This document shows, piece by piece, positions 1-10,759 of a stretch of DNA of 64,000 nt; positions within the stretch are counted from its first letter, which is position 1; the number at the start of each line of letters is the position of its first letter. Made by a program: the position numbers and the translations under genes. This DNA is from Rosa chinensis (lineage: Eukaryota > Streptophyta > Magnoliopsida > Rosales > Rosaceae): the NCBI RefSeq assembly GCF_002994745.2, contig NC_037090.1, positions 29,370,501-29,434,500 on the forward strand. Direction: 5' to 3'. The notes beneath the pieces were generated by a model that worked only from the letters and a program-made list of their open reading frames with translations, was not told where the DNA came from and ran no database searches.

Positions 1-1355
1 CTATGAGAATTATTGATTCGATTATCAATTTATATGATGATATACGAATACGAATGATTTATCAAATATTAGAGCACAATGGAATTATCGAGATTTCTTG
101 AGTTTTGAGCTCCGCACTTATCAGCTTTGAAGTTATATTGAGATTTCTTTCCGAAAACATTCACTGATTTACCGAGTATTTGATTTATACTTTCGAGGAT
201 TTATTGAGATATTGAGTTTTGGCTTTGAGTTGGCGAGATATTCTTAAGTTATGCTTTCGGTGAATTATTGATGATTTATTGAAGTAATATTGAGTTTCTT
301 TCCGAAAGCAATTATTTGAAAGAGGTTGATTCAAGTTTATTGAGGAGGTAAATAAGTTAGCGCATGAATGCATTACCTGGTCGGCAGTCCCCTCCAGGTA
401 AGTCTGGTCGGCAGTCCCCTCCAGATAATATTCTAGTCAGCAGTCCCTTCCAAAATACTACTGTTGGTAGTCCCCTCCGATGCGTCATCTAGTCGGCAGT
501 CCGCTCCAGATGACATGAGGTAGTTAGTCGGCAGTCCCCTCTAACTACCTATGGTTAGTCGGCAGTTCCCTCTAACCATAACCTCCTCATCCGGTCGGCA
601 GTCCCCTCCGATGAGTCACTGGTCGGCAGTTCCCTCCAGGTGGCATGAGATGACTAATCGGCAGTCCCCTTTAGTCATCATCTATTTTGAGATATGAGTA
701 ATTGAACGAGATGTTTGAAATATCATTATGTATTTGAGGGATTTGAGATTTTAAAGAGATTTCGAGATGTTCTATTTCATGTGATTGAGATTTCAGTAAA
801 GATGATGATTAAGAGTGTTTTCAAGATTTTTACTGCATGCGAGGTTTTAGAGAATAACTTGGGAAAGCATTAAGTTTCACCTGTTCATTCGAAATTACTT
901 ATTTTTTTTCCACTCACTATAACGGTTTTCAAATGCTTTTCCCCTGGGCCCTTCGGTTTCAAATGTCCAGTTTGCAGGTCAGATTAGCTTGAGGTCGAGC
1001 GTACATGGGGTTGAGGCATAGCTGTCATAGTTTCCGCATTATATAAGTATCGGTCCTTTATCTTGTATTCTGTTCTCTTGTACACCTAGTGCATTAGATT
1101 GCTCTGATAACCCATGAGATTGATATTTTTAAGTTCAGAATTGTTTTGTGAAATGGGAGATGTTGTGTTTTACGGAGCAGGGTGGCTCTAGAAGAATAAG
1201 GTTGGATTATTATAGAAGTGTAAATGTCTTTCTACAGGTTTTGGGTAGTCCACTTTTAGAGGAAGTTCCGCCAAAATTTTGGTAGAATTTCTTCTAAGGT
1301 GGGCCCCGTAGGGCCACTTCAGATTTCAGGGTGAAATCTGGGCCGGGTCCTGTCA
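1..1355 (+). mobile_element. Ty3/gypsy-type LTR, 3' part only
   Basis: The sequence ends in TGTCA at 1351-1355, exactly where the reading frame of the neighbouring copia reverse transcriptase breaks off, so this is the end of an inserted element. The terminal stretch (CCGGGTCCTGTCA) resembles the sense 3' end of the other gypsy LTRs in this window (GGGGCGTGACA), which suggests a plus-strand LTR whose TG start lies left of the window. No coding region is present; the first 360 bases are AT-rich, 373-679 holds a hairpin array, and 900-1060 has a pyrimidine tract and GC-rich words. The 5 bases after it (ATTGT, 1356-1360) should recur at the unseen left end if this is a normal insertion. The orientation is an inference. 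Confidence 0.7.
373..679. repeat. Array of ten hairpins with constant loop and variable stems
   Basis: Ten units carry the loop TCGGCAGTCCCCT (13 nt, with small variants) and are flanked by inverted words that differ from unit to unit. Examples: TTACCTGG/CCAGGTAA (373-401), GTCATCTAG/CCAGATGAC with one mismatch (484-514), AGGTAGTTAG/CTAACTACCT (518-550), TATGGTTAG/CTAACCATA (550-580), CTCATC(C)GG/CCGATGAG (586-615), GATGACTAA/TTAGTCATC (649-679). The third and fourth units (about 431-483) have lost most pairing. It lies inside an LTR, so it would be transcribed with the element. It is not a CRISPR array: this is plant DNA and the constant part is the loop between complementary stems. Confidence 0.9.
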
Positions 1356-3636
1356 ATTGTGCCATCTACATTATGTTTCACAGTAAAAATTCATCTACAC
1401 CCAACAATCTTTTTACCACGAGAAAGCGATACAAGTTCCCAGGTGTGATTATTTTCTAACGCCTCCATTTCCTTGGCCCACATTGGATCTCCCAAAGCTT
1501 CCTGCACTTTGTTAGGAACAGATACAGAGGATATTTGATTCACAAATGATGCATAAGGTTTAGATAACTTATGGTGTGACACAAAGTTAGATACTGGATA
1601 TTTGGTTTCAGCAGTTATGGAAGGTTCATACCTTTTTGCTGGTTGACCACATGTAGTTCTACTAGGTAATACATATGTAGAAGAGACTGACTCTACAGGG
1701 TTACTAGGTGAAGATACTGGACATACTTGAGATGGAGCTTCTTGACCAGAAAGTTCGGCATCAAGGGGTGAAGTATCAGATGAAGGGGAAGCTGGAATAG
1801 AGTCTTCTTCAGCTGCAGAAATCGGCTGGTCAAAAACATCCTTTGACTGGTCGAGTACATTTCTGCCTATTTCGTCGGTTTCCTTGTTCAACTGGTCGAC
1901 TCCCCCTATCGACAGGTCGATTTGGGCAATTCGACTAGTTGATTCCGGGATGTCAACACTCTCTTCTTCTGCATCTTTATTCTTCTTCAACTCTCCTCCA
2001 ACAAACATCACTTCAAAAAAACTCATTCTCCCCCTGAAGAGAGGTGTTGTTGGGGGAGAAATAACACATATCTTCATAAAATGACACGCCCATGGTGACA
2101 TAGAACTTTCGTGTAGGTGGGTGATAGCACTTATAGCCTTTCTGATGAGAACCATAACCTACAAAGACGCATTTGAGAGCTTGGACATCCAACTTTGACC
2201 TCTGATTTTTGGGTATGTGGACAAAGGTGACACAACCAAAGACATGGGTGAGAAGATTATGGAATGAAGGAATAGAGACATGGGTTGACAGAACTTCAAA
2301 GGGAATGCGCACCTGAAGAACACTGGAAGGAAGATGATTAATAAGGTGTAAGGCAGTCTGAACTGCTTCACCCCAAAGATACTTGGGCATATGAGCACCA
2401 AATAGCAATGCTCGTGCTATGTCTAGGAGATGACGATTTTTACACTCAGACACACCATTTTGTTCAGGTGTTTGAAGACAAGAGGTTTGATGGATTATAC
2501 CTTTTTCTTGGAAATATTCCTGAAAATCACGATTAACAAACTCCCCCACCCCATTATCAAAACGAAAAACTTTGATATGACCATTGAACTGTGTTTGAAT
2601 CAATTTTTGAAAGGCTTGAAAAGCAGAAAACACAGCATCCTTAAACTTAAGCAATGCTACAATCATCAATAAATAAGACAAAATAACGCATTCCAGAAAT
2701 AGTGGGTTCTCTAGAAGGTCCCCATACATCAGAGTGAATAATCTCAAAAGTCTTAGAACTTTTATTAGAAAGACTTAATGGATAGTTGACTCTATGACTT
2801 TTCGCCAAAACACAAGTTTCACAATGCAAGAACGACTCATCAATGCCAACAAATAAAGAGGGCATAGTTTTACGCATTACATTGAATGAAGGATGCCCTA
2901 AGCGCCTGTGCCATAACCAGACTTCATTGAGCTCTTTAGAAGTCAAAGTCAAAGCAACTGGGACATTCTTCCTTGGCCTCTCCCCGGCATAAGCTTGATT
3001 CAGATGAAATAGTCTTCCCCTCATATACCCTTTGCCAATAACTTCCCTGTTCAAAAGATCATGAAACACCACATACATGGGATAAAATGTCACAAAGCAC
3101 AAGGATTGAGTATTTAGTTGGGGAACTGAGATTAGGTGGTGAGACAAGTCTGGCACATACAACACATCATGCAATACTAAGGTAGATGTGACTCGTGTGG
3201 AGCAAATACCTAGGACATAAAATGATTCACCATTGGCATTTGTAACATATGACACATTAGGGGTAGATAAGGTAATGAAATACTTCCAATTATAGGTCAT
3301 ATGATCTGAAGCACCAGAATTAATAATCCAAGTATCTGAACCAACAAAGTTAGAAAATTTTAAAGCCATCCAGATCTTACCAATACTTATAGCAACCATT
3401 GAGACTGAGGGTGGTCCATCATCGCTAATGGTATGATCTTGCCCAGCGACTCCAAAGGACTCTGAACTCTGAATAAGATGGACAGCTGCCTTTCCTCTGT
3501 CTCGAGGTTCAGTTGGTTTAGGTTTGCTGAAGTATCCAGCAAGGTACCCAACCAACTTATAATAAGTCTCCTTGGTGTGTCCAGTCAGTTTGCAATGGTG
3601 ACATACAGACCTGCCTAGATAAAAACGCTGAGTCAT
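1356..3636 (-). pseudogene. copia A pol: protease, integrase, start of RT
   Basis: Three overlapping frames carry the polyprotein. 3636-2647 begins with a degraded zinc knuckle (CHHCKLTGH, last Cys replaced by Tyr). It continues with a protease whose active site reads NSGASDH instead of the usual DSGASDH, the GAG-pre-integrase histidine region (LWHRRLGHPSF), and the integrase zinc-binding end (HCETC). 2747-2013 holds the integrase core (FRFDNGVGEF, TPEQNGVSECKNR). 2155-1391 holds the linker and the start of RVT_2 (EALGDPMWAKEMEALENNHTWELV), then GKKIVGC. After 1391 the frame continues past a TGA in place of the conserved Trp (FTVKHNVDGTID) to the junction at 1355. Stops, frameshifts and the altered protease site mark it as dead. 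Confidence 0.85.
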
Positions 3637-3740
3637 GGGTTGTAATCCTGATCATGGTGTACTGAAGCCAAGAGGTGGACCTTGAGCCCGTGGGGGCTTA
3701 GCTTGGATTGTCAGGTTGAAGATTTCAGAATGGACTGTCG

Positions 3741-4444
3741 TTATGCTATCTTACTGAGACTCATCCTTGCGGATGTAGGTAAAAGCCTCAGTAAGGGAAG
3801 GAGGCTCTTGCTGACGCAATAGCTCTCCTTGGCACTGTCATGTCTAGAAGCTAATCCATTCAGAAACTGGTGCACACGCTCTAACTCCTTTTCCTTCTGG
3901 TACCAAGTAATATCCTTAGCATTCTTCAATTTGTTTGGTAGTCGCTGATCAATCTCAACCCAAACATTTTTCAACTGGGTGTAGAGCACTGAAACTACTT
4001 GCCCATCCTGCTTCATCCTTGTTGCCTTGCACAACAACTCATAGATTTGAGAAAAATCAGATTAATTCATATAGAGATTATTGAGTGTCTTCCAAACTTC
4101 TGCAGCAGTATCACACCCAATGATCAATTGGATCACCTCATCAGTCATGGCTTTGTACAAAATTGACAGTACAAGTCCATCATCATCTTTCCACTTGACA
4201 TACTCTTCACTTTCCTAATTCGCCGGCGCATTAATGGTACCGGTGACATGGCCCATCTTATGGATTCCACGAAGGTGAGCGAAAATCATCTTCTTCCATG
4301 TCCTATAATTCCCAGGTCCATTCAATTTTGCTCCTACGAATGAATATGAGGAAAATCTAGGTTTTGAACAGAGACTTCAACTTTCTGAATACCGGAATTG
4401 CTAGTATTCCCTCCTTCTAGAAGCTGAGCATCAGGGCCAGCCAT
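3741..4444 (-). pseudogene. copia A gag remnant
   Basis: The likely start ATG is at 4444-4442 (MAGPDAQLLEGG). A frame change near 4340 is followed by gag-like text (RTWKKMIFAHL, MGHVTGTINAP, DDGLVLSILYKAMTDEV) that needs several frame corrections. The last stretch, 4037-3741, is open (LCKATRMKQDGQVVSVLYTQLKNVW...). It corresponds to the UBN2/Retrotran_gag region of plant copia capsid proteins. Stops at about 4062, 4165 and 4218 and at least two frameshifts break it. Together with the zinc knuckle at the start of the pol frame it formed the nucleocapsid precursor. Confidence 0.75.
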
Positions 4445-5463
4445 TGGAATACTTGGATTGTGAGGAAAGGGAAAAGAAATCGGATCCTTGGGTGTTGCTT
4501 ATCGCGCAACCTTTCGGTAACTCCTTTTAATGCGACTAGGTAAGGAGGGTTAAGATTTCGGTGGAGCAATGCTCACTTTTCAACATTTCAGTTACCTTTC
4601 TCTTATTCGATCCTTGGCCTAGACATCACATTAATTTGGTGAACATACTTGTGTTGAGGGAGTAAGCTCGACATTACAAGGATAAAATTTCTAATCTAAT
4701 TTACCTTTTTTTTTTCTTTAATGATTGGGAAATGAGGCAGCAACGTGGAGACAAGGAAAAGTGGAGACAAAGAAAGTGGAGACAACTTTTCTTTTCTTTT
4801 TCTCCCTTTCTTTTCTTCTCCTTCCTTCCACTTGTTCTGACTCGTCTCTTCTTCTGCTCCCTTTTTTCTTTCCTTTTCTTCTTTTCTTCTCCTCCTCTAC
4901 TTTCTTCTCCTAGAAGTTGCAAATCGGTTTCGTCGGTGGGTGTACAAAAGGTGCAACAGCTGATAGATTCTTTGTGGAAGAGGTCGGGGCGGCAGCTTCT
5001 TCTTCAACTCTCTTCTTCAAATCTGATGGCGCCGCCGGTGGTTCTCCTTAGCAATAGGTTATCCAGCATCTGAGGTCCGAGCTGTAGTTTGGTCTGGCTT
5101 GAAGGAAGATCCGAGCGGCAGAGAAGGTCGGAGTTGCAGGTGAGTACAAAGGGCAGGAGGTATGGGTACTGGTAAAGGAAGAACAGAAACTATTCTTGGT
5201 TTTATGGGTGTGAGTTTGTGCTTGATTTTGAGCAAAAACTTGGTTATGGGTTATGGGTATGATTTGGAAAAGAATCAAGATCAGAAAAGAGTCAAGATCA
5301 GTTTCTGATCAGTTGATTTTGTCTGAGAATGGATACGGGGAAGAAATAAGTTTCCTGTGTATGATATTGTATGGATATATTTTCTGGGTAAAAAGATGAA
5401 GAACAGAGTTCTTCTCTTGGTATTTCTGGCAGCGGAATATGGGTATCAGTCTCAAGAGCAAAA
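4445..5463 (-). other. copia A untranslated leader
   Basis: This is the stretch between the primer-binding site and gag of copia A. It contains a purine-rich block on the minus strand (plus-strand pyrimidine tract 4780-4910) that produces spurious lysine/arginine/glutamate-rich and phenylalanine/serine-rich frames on opposite strands. No conserved protein was recognised. Confidence 0.6.
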
Positions 5464-5477
5464 CTGCTCTGATACCA
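5464..5477 (-). promoter_or_regulatory. Primer-binding site (initiator Met tRNA type)
   Basis: On the minus strand the sequence is TGGTATCAGAGCAG, the classical copia primer site complementary to the plant initiator methionine tRNA. It directly abuts the LTR terminus (…GACA). It fixes both the orientation of copia A and the inner boundary of its 5' LTR. Confidence 0.9.
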
Positions 5478-5713
5478 TGTCAAATGTAGAGGTTTATGGT
5501 ATAATTTGCCAGTGTTATTCTTCTCCAAACTGGAGGATATATATAGAAGTACAAATTGCCTATAGTTAAGTGTGAAGGTAAATACAATAAGTCATGAACT
5601 ACGGCCACATTAATTACACAAGATTTGCTGTTGTTGCCTTATTCTTCATGTCAGGATTTGCTGTTGACTTTGTTCTTCATGTTGATATCAACAACATGAC
5701 TCACAAGTCAACA
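5478..5713 (-). repeat. copia A 5' LTR, 236 bp
   Basis: It starts TGTTGACTTGTGAG (minus strand, at 5713) and ends CATTTGACA at 5478, directly before the primer site. A TATATATAT box lies near 5539-5546, suitable as the element promoter. The short length is typical of copia LTRs. The partner 3' LTR is not in the window. Confidence 0.85.
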
Positions 5714-5763
5714 ATATTAACTTGTTTGAGGAGCCCTAGGTGTTGTCGGAGTAGAGGATCTTT

Positions 5764-6390
5764 TTACTTTGTGTATAGAATGTTATTTCGTTGTTGGGGC
5801 AATCCAGTAAAAACAAGGTACCGGAGCTCCCTATGCGCTAGCTCTCTTTCTTCTTCACCACCAGCCAATCCAAAAGCAATTAGTCGTTGAGTTTCCTTCT
5901 GCAAATGATACAGCCCCAAAAGGTGGTGCGCTATCATCTTTGTGGTGAGGCCTTGGCAGCGGTCCTCCTTATCCATCAGCTTCAGCACAGCCTTTGGGGT
6001 AGTCTTGCTACTGCTAAGCCCACCGAGCTGTATCACCGCCTCCACAACCCGCCGGTGATGCTCCAACGTCCATGACGATGACATCTTTTGAGGTGCCACA
6101 TATAGGCTTTCAAGGGTGACTTTGTTAGAGGAAAATAATACTTCAGAGCTTTTTTGTAGCACCCCAAGCAAGGAAATGTGGAAGTCAAGGTAAAAACTTC
6201 TACAACAACATCCTGCCAGGCTCAACAGCTCCACCTTTAGGGCATTGTGTACTCCAACTTTTTCTTTATCACCGCCCAACAAGATGAAGGTCTCAACACA
6301 CTTCTTGTGGTGCTCCAACGTCCACTCAAACATTTTTTGTGAAGATGTTTCTTGCCGATCTCCTTCGACTCCGAAGCGAGATATGTTCAT
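5764..6390 (-). CDS. Small protein with two GARP/Myb-like modules
   Basis: A single open frame of 208 residues. Residues about 104-165 (WTLEHHRRVVEAVIQLGG … TPKAVLKLMD … GLTTKMIAHHLLGLYHLQ) follow the layout of the GARP DNA-binding domain of type-B response regulators: Trp-x-x-x-x-His, a Leu-Gly turn, TPK…ILELM, then a third helix ending HLQKYR-like. Residues 21-60 (FEWTLEHHKKCVETFILLGG …) repeat the first half of it. No receiver domain is present. The third helix lacks the usual basic HLQKYR core, so DNA binding is uncertain. A TATA box sits 49 bases upstream of the ATG, and copia A is inserted about 50 bases after the stop. The function is inferred from weak motif similarity; a decaying paralogue of a GARP gene is the main alternative. 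Confidence 0.55.
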   Translation of the reverse strand: MNISRFGVEGDRQETSSQKMFEWTLEHHKKCVETFILLGGDKEKVGVHNALKVELLSLAGCCCRSFYLDFHISLLGVLQKSSEVLFSSNKVTLESLYVAPQKMSSSWTLEHHRRVVEAVIQLGGLSSSKTTPKAVLKLMDKEDRCQGLTTKMIAHHLLGLYHLQKETQRLIAFGLAGGEEERELAHRELRYLVFTGLPQQRNNILYTK

Positions 6391-6438
6391 CTTGATAGCA
6401 AATGAGGTTGCTAATTTCTTTGTCTGGGACTGAGGTCC

Positions 6439-6446
6439 TTATATAG
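6439..6446 (-). promoter_or_regulatory. TATA box for the GARP-like gene
   Basis: On the minus strand it reads CTATATAA, followed by GGACCTCAG and then the ATG at 6390. The spacing leaves a short 5' leader of about 20 bases if transcription starts roughly 30 bases downstream. This is consistent with a plant core promoter. Confidence 0.5.
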
Positions 6447-6661
6447 TGATTGAATGGCTCAATCCTAACTGGATACCTACTCCACGTGGCATTTGGATTC
6501 ATGTGATTGTTAGTGTGGTTTGCAAAATGGGTAGGGAAGTGGAGTCCATACTCAACATGGATTGGCTTAAGATTAAGAAACGTACGTAATTCTCAAAAAT
6601 GAAAAAAAAAAAAAGTGGAGAGATATTAGGGTTTGATATATATAAATATATATATTTAAAA
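6447..6661. other. Upstream region of GARP-like gene
   Basis: Promoter-proximal sequence with an A-run at 6602-6614 and AT alternation at 6636-6655. No motif beyond the TATA box was recognised. Confidence 0.4.
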
Positions 6662-7367
6662 GAGTGGTTCTAGTTAGACCTCAAAATTTTCTATTTGGAC
6701 CTCTTTTACTTAGTACACCTCTAATGTACTTTTTTGAATACTTAAAAAGCTAATTAGACCTCCTTGTTTTTACCAAAACGCCCTTGAACATGAGATACAA
6801 TAATCTGTTACTCTACTTTTTATTATCTATCTTCAACTATGAGAAGAATAATAAATCAAAATCACATGATATTGTTTTCTTATGAATAGGTCTCTCATCC
6901 ACCAAAATTAATCAGAGGGTTGGTTCTCAATCTTGATATGTTATTGGAATCCCTTTGAATTTGCTAAAAGAAGGATTTCAAGGGTTTTGAGTTGGAAGAT
7001 CAAGTAATAACTATATCATAATATTCAATTAATTTAGTTTAAGAAAATTCCAAATCAGATTTTTTTTTTAAATTTACTTTTGTATTAAATGATGGGCCAT
7101 GTATAGAAATTATTATTTTTACTTAATTGTTCTAGGTAAATTATAAAACTATATAGGCAATATAAGGAAATTTTGGGGAAAAAAAATAATTTGATTGAAT
7201 GTTATATTTAGTCGGATGAGGTAAGAAGAGTATTTATTTATTTATTTATCTTTTCATTTTTCTCTCTTTGTCTTTATTTGTCTGTTCATATAACTTGACA
7301 AAGTCTATTAATAATTGAAAAAAGTTGGAGGTCCAAATATCAAATTTAGAATTCCAACTAGAATGGC
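6662..7367. mobile_element. Mutator-type MITE, 706 bp
   Basis: The ends are inverted: GAGTGGTTCTAGTTAGACCTC at the left and the complement of GCCATTCTAGTTGG at the right, with further similarity (ATTTGGACCTC on both arms). They are flanked by a perfect 9-bp direct repeat TATTTAAAA (6653-6661 and 7368-7376), the length expected for Mutator elements. The inside is AT-rich and has no coding region. Confidence 0.75.
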
Positions 7368-7410
7368 TATTTAAAATTAATTGCAGAGGGAAAACAAGTT
7401 CTTGAGCTGC

Positions 7411-7715
7411 ATGGTTCTGTTCGTGGGGCTCCGACACCTCGACCCGAACCGCAAGGCCTCGAAGAAAGCCTTGGAGCACAAGGAGGAAATCTTTAAGCGA
7501 CTCGGATGTCTAGCTTGTGATGTTATATATAAACCCTAACCACGTACATTGATGTAGAGATTGATGTAGAGTTCAACTCCATTGGCCGGAAGCCTTATTT
7601 GAACTGGTGATTCTTCCACTAAAGAAGCTTCGGCACCAAGGCCATTAACACAGAAGACTTGGAGAATGTTCTTGAAACTTCCAGGTATACAAAGGTTGCT
7701 GTAAATGACTATTAA
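7411..7715 (+). pseudogene. MSP1/ATAD1-like AAA-ATPase pseudogene, core deleted
   Basis: The opening frame (MVLFVGLRHLDPNRKASKK, EHKEEIFKRLG, ACDVI) matches the linker before the AAA domain of plant MSP1/ATAD1 proteins, which extract mistargeted tail-anchored proteins from the mitochondrial outer membrane. HIDVE, VEFNSIGG and ELVILPLKK follow in shifted frames. The text then jumps to the extreme C-terminus (INTEDLENVLETSR, TKVAVNDY, stop at 7713-7715). The Walker A, Walker B and arginine-finger regions are absent. With frameshifts and the missing ATPase core it cannot work. It starts 34 bases after the MITE's target duplication. Confidence 0.7.
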
Positions 7716-9259
7716 TTATACGGGCATAATCACCAGGGTCGTTGTCAAGAAACAGGGAGTCTGCTGAGATTCCAGTTCAAGCTGCAATTAAAAATGAGCT
7801 GATTGAGCTCTCTAAACTTCTGGTTTCCCAAATTTTGAGTTCAAAACCCAAGCCACAGGTCCCCTATGGCCTACATGTTCCATTCAACATTGTCATCAGA
7901 GTACTGTAGCAGTACTTAATTATGTTCTTCAATTCTGTATTGGGTTTTGTATAAATCTTCTAAATAAGTGCTCACGGGGTCCCACATTCTTGAATGCCTA
8001 AGATCAGATTTTGATTTAGCAAGCCAAAAGCGACGTGATACAATGATCAATGTCACACTTTTTTGTATTGTTCAAAGTTAGATGCTTGGAAATTATCCAT
8101 TTGCTATTACAGACGTACTGTATAGTGGTTATCAACTTATCATCGCCTCAAAAAAAAAAAAAAAAAAGGAGAGAAAGAGAGAGAGAAACATTCACAAAAT
8201 CATTCATAACCTTACTTTGCGGTGGCATGATCACTATATATAAACCACAACAGGTCTCATTATTAAGTGCTTTTAATCACTGAAAACTGAAAGATAGGGA
8301 TTTGATCGTTTGCAAATTGTCAATGCTCAAACAAGTTTAAGGACGTAGATTTTTAAAAGATCTAATGGATCGCATGTTGCACACACTACTAGTTTTTCAT
8401 GTGGAGGGGGCAAGGAGATCTTGGAATACTGTATCAAAGTTTTGCCAATTGGGAGCAAACAGTTATGGGACCAATAATCTAGTAGCAACTCAGCCAGTTT
8501 TGTCAATTTTCCACATTTGAAAATATAACGACAAAAAATCTAAGATTTCATGGCAACTTACAAACAAAAAGAAGATACAGCAAAACAGTAGTACGCACTA
8601 CTTATGCATTATCGACTTCATAAGAGAATAAACAGAAAGAAAATTCTGAAATTGCTTACATACTCTTTACTAGTTTTGCTTTCAAATTTTTTATTTTACT
8701 CTTAAACATCATAAAGTTTGGTGATTTGGATACCAAAAACTCTTTATATATAGCATTTGGTTAATTGTTTAGCTCTGGAACACCCTAAATTTGAGTTGGC
8801 TTTAGAGAATTGACAAAGTAAACACTAACAGCAAAACTAGGATTTTAATTTCAAGAGATACAACCAATTCACACAACTTTCGGAAAACAAAAGTAATTTT
8901 CAAAACAATTTGTAGAAAACAGCGCAAGTACAAAAGACTTGAGGCTTCATCTTCAACTGCCAAATTGTCATAAAACGCGCTTAATATATACTTGCCTACC
9001 AAACATCAAGTAAAATCCTATAGCTTATCGCCAAATGATACAGGGTTTGTAGGTGGAAATCTCTATATGCAAGAGATTTTACTCAATTAATGTCTAAGAG
9101 ATTTTAGTTGGATGCCAAATGGTTTAATGAGTTTGAATCTCTCTTTGGAAGCTATAATCTTCTTCTTGTTTGACGTCTATCAAGTATCAACGCTAACAAA
9201 AGTTATGTCGAGTGGGGTGTTGGTTTCAGAATGTACACTAAACTAGGTGTTATTACTAA
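7716..9259. other. Intergenic, AT-rich
   Basis: About 7755-7910 has a plus-strand open stretch (SAEIPVQAAIKNELIELSK, LLVSQILSSKPKPQ) that looks like real protein but was not recognised; it may be another pseudogene piece. 8150-8192 is an A-run followed by GA repeats. The remainder shows no gene. Confidence 0.4.
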
Positions 9260-10050
9260 GGCCTCGTTTGGTTCACAGAAGGGAAATTGATTCCCTTGTC
9301 TTTCCTATGGGAAGGAAAACTAAAGTTCCTGTCAGATTTCCTTTCTTGTGTTTCGTAAAGCAGGGAAAGCATCCAGGAAAGATCATTTGATTTCCCTTCC
9401 AATGTTTGGTTGGTGCAAGAAAGGGAAGTAAAAATATATCAATGTTTCAATAATACCCTTCTATTTTAAAATAAAAACAATCTGGAATGAATTTTCAACA
9501 CTACCAATGGTACTCAAGCAATTAATGCCAGGGTATTATTGTCCAAAATTATTGCAATTAATGCTAGGAAATGGGATGGGAAACTCAATCTCATGCCACG
9601 TTTACTTACTTGGAAGGAAAGAGAATGATTACGGGGTAAAAACATTCTTGTGTTTACTAACACATAAAGCAATCGGAATGATTCCGGGTAAAGGAATTTC
9701 TGCGTTTACTAACACATGAAGGAATCAGAATGGATGTAGGTCCCACCTCCTTATCATGAATCGATTCCTGAATACTCAGGAATTTAATTACGAATGGGGG
9801 AGATGGGTTTAGGAATCATTTCTCCGGAATCAATACCGATTCCTTTCTTCTCCTATTCCACTTGTCTCCAATTCATGATTATTTTCCATTCCAAGTAAGT
9901 AAACGTGCCAGAAGTTTGAGTGGAATGAGTTTACCCCCAACTTTCTCCTATGTCAGGAAAGTATTTCCGGACTTTGTATGTGGTTACCAAACAAAGGAAA
10001 GGAATAACTTTCCTTTCCCAAGTCCTCAAATCCGCGAAACAAACGAGGCC
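9260..10050. mobile_element. PIF/Harbinger-type MITE, 791 bp
   Basis: The termini GGCCTCGTTTGGTTC (left) and the complement of GGCCTCGTTTGTTTC (right) form a clear inverted repeat. They are flanked by the 3-bp direct repeat TAA (9257-9259 and 10051-10053), the TWA target preference of PIF/Harbinger. Both sub-terminal regions are filled with GGGAAA/TTTCCC and GGAAT/ATTCC words, so the whole element can fold on itself. No transposase is encoded. Confidence 0.8.
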
Positions 10051-10059
10051 TAAAAGTAA

Positions 10060-10482
10060 ATCTTGATGGAGCTTTTTTACAATCACAGCATGATGGTGGA
10101 ATTGGAGGGGTTATCAGAACGGCTGATTTTGTTCAACATGTCGATCATGTCTCTTAGGCAAAGCAAGTTGAATTATAGCCTATAAGAGCGCGCAGGTGCT
10201 GATTTACTCCAGCAGCTTACACTAAAAAATATGATCCTTGAGACTTGACAGTGACTGATCAAGTAGCTATCAGTGAATTTCTCTCAAATAATCATGTTCT
10301 TATTGAAGAAGACAGCATATTTAGTTGTTGATATTCTACCTGGAATCTTAACTGTGCAAGGCTTACAGTTTGTTCATGCTTCTAGAACAGCTAATGGAGT
10401 AGAGCATAGGATAGCAGCAATGGCCTTTGAGTCTAATATCAACCAGACTTGGTTTGATCAAGCTCCAGAGTTCCAGACCTAG
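10060..10482 (+). pseudogene. RNase H-like (RVT_3) remnant
   Basis: The text KVNLDGAF … GGIGGVIR at the left is the first strand and turn of a type-I RNase H domain as found at the end of plant LINEs and in stand-alone RVT_3 proteins. The frame at 10273-10482 (… HASRTANGVEHRIAAMAF … QTWFDQAPEF) is the C-terminal end with the conserved NxxAH-like region and the TWFDxxP tail. Stops and a frame change separate the two. The Harbinger MITE abuts its 5' side and probably split it. Confidence 0.6.
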
Positions 10483-10759
10483 TGCTGGATGCTTTACATA
10501 TACAGTGTGATTGTAATTACAGTCCATGATTTGAACAAAATCATTCCTATTTTCACTATAAAAAAAGATTCGTCGAGCCCTAAAAGATGTGTGGAAAACT
10601 TAGCATCTTAAGCATTTAGCGAGATTATTATTTTATTACATTGGCCTAAGTTGGAACCAAATAAAATTTATTATTTGACCGATCGAATATTCATATATCG
10701 AGGTTTTATTGTAAAGTAAAACTGCTCGCTGGTCATGGTAGACACAAACAAGCCAGTTT
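10483..10759. other. Spacer, no gene seen
   Basis: AT-rich sequence after the RNase H remnant. No coding potential or repeat structure was recognised. Confidence 0.4.

Larger units (their letters stand above)
1356..5713 (-). mobile_element. Ty1/copia retrotransposon A, interrupted in RT
   Basis: Read on the minus strand, this element has a 5' LTR (5478-5713), an initiator-Met-type primer site, a leader, gag, protease, integrase and the first residues of reverse transcriptase. It is then cut by the gypsy LTR ending at 1355. RNase H, the rest of RT and the 3' LTR are missing here and probably resume left of the window. The coding region has several stops and frame changes, so it is not functional. 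The base flanking the 5' LTR on the right is ATATT (5714-5718), the expected target duplication if the other end is ever seen. Confidence 0.88.

Noticed and set aside
373..679. CRISPR-like array
   Set aside because: The evenly spaced constant word is the loop between complementary arms, in an LTR of a plant genome. There are no cas genes and spacing is irregular.
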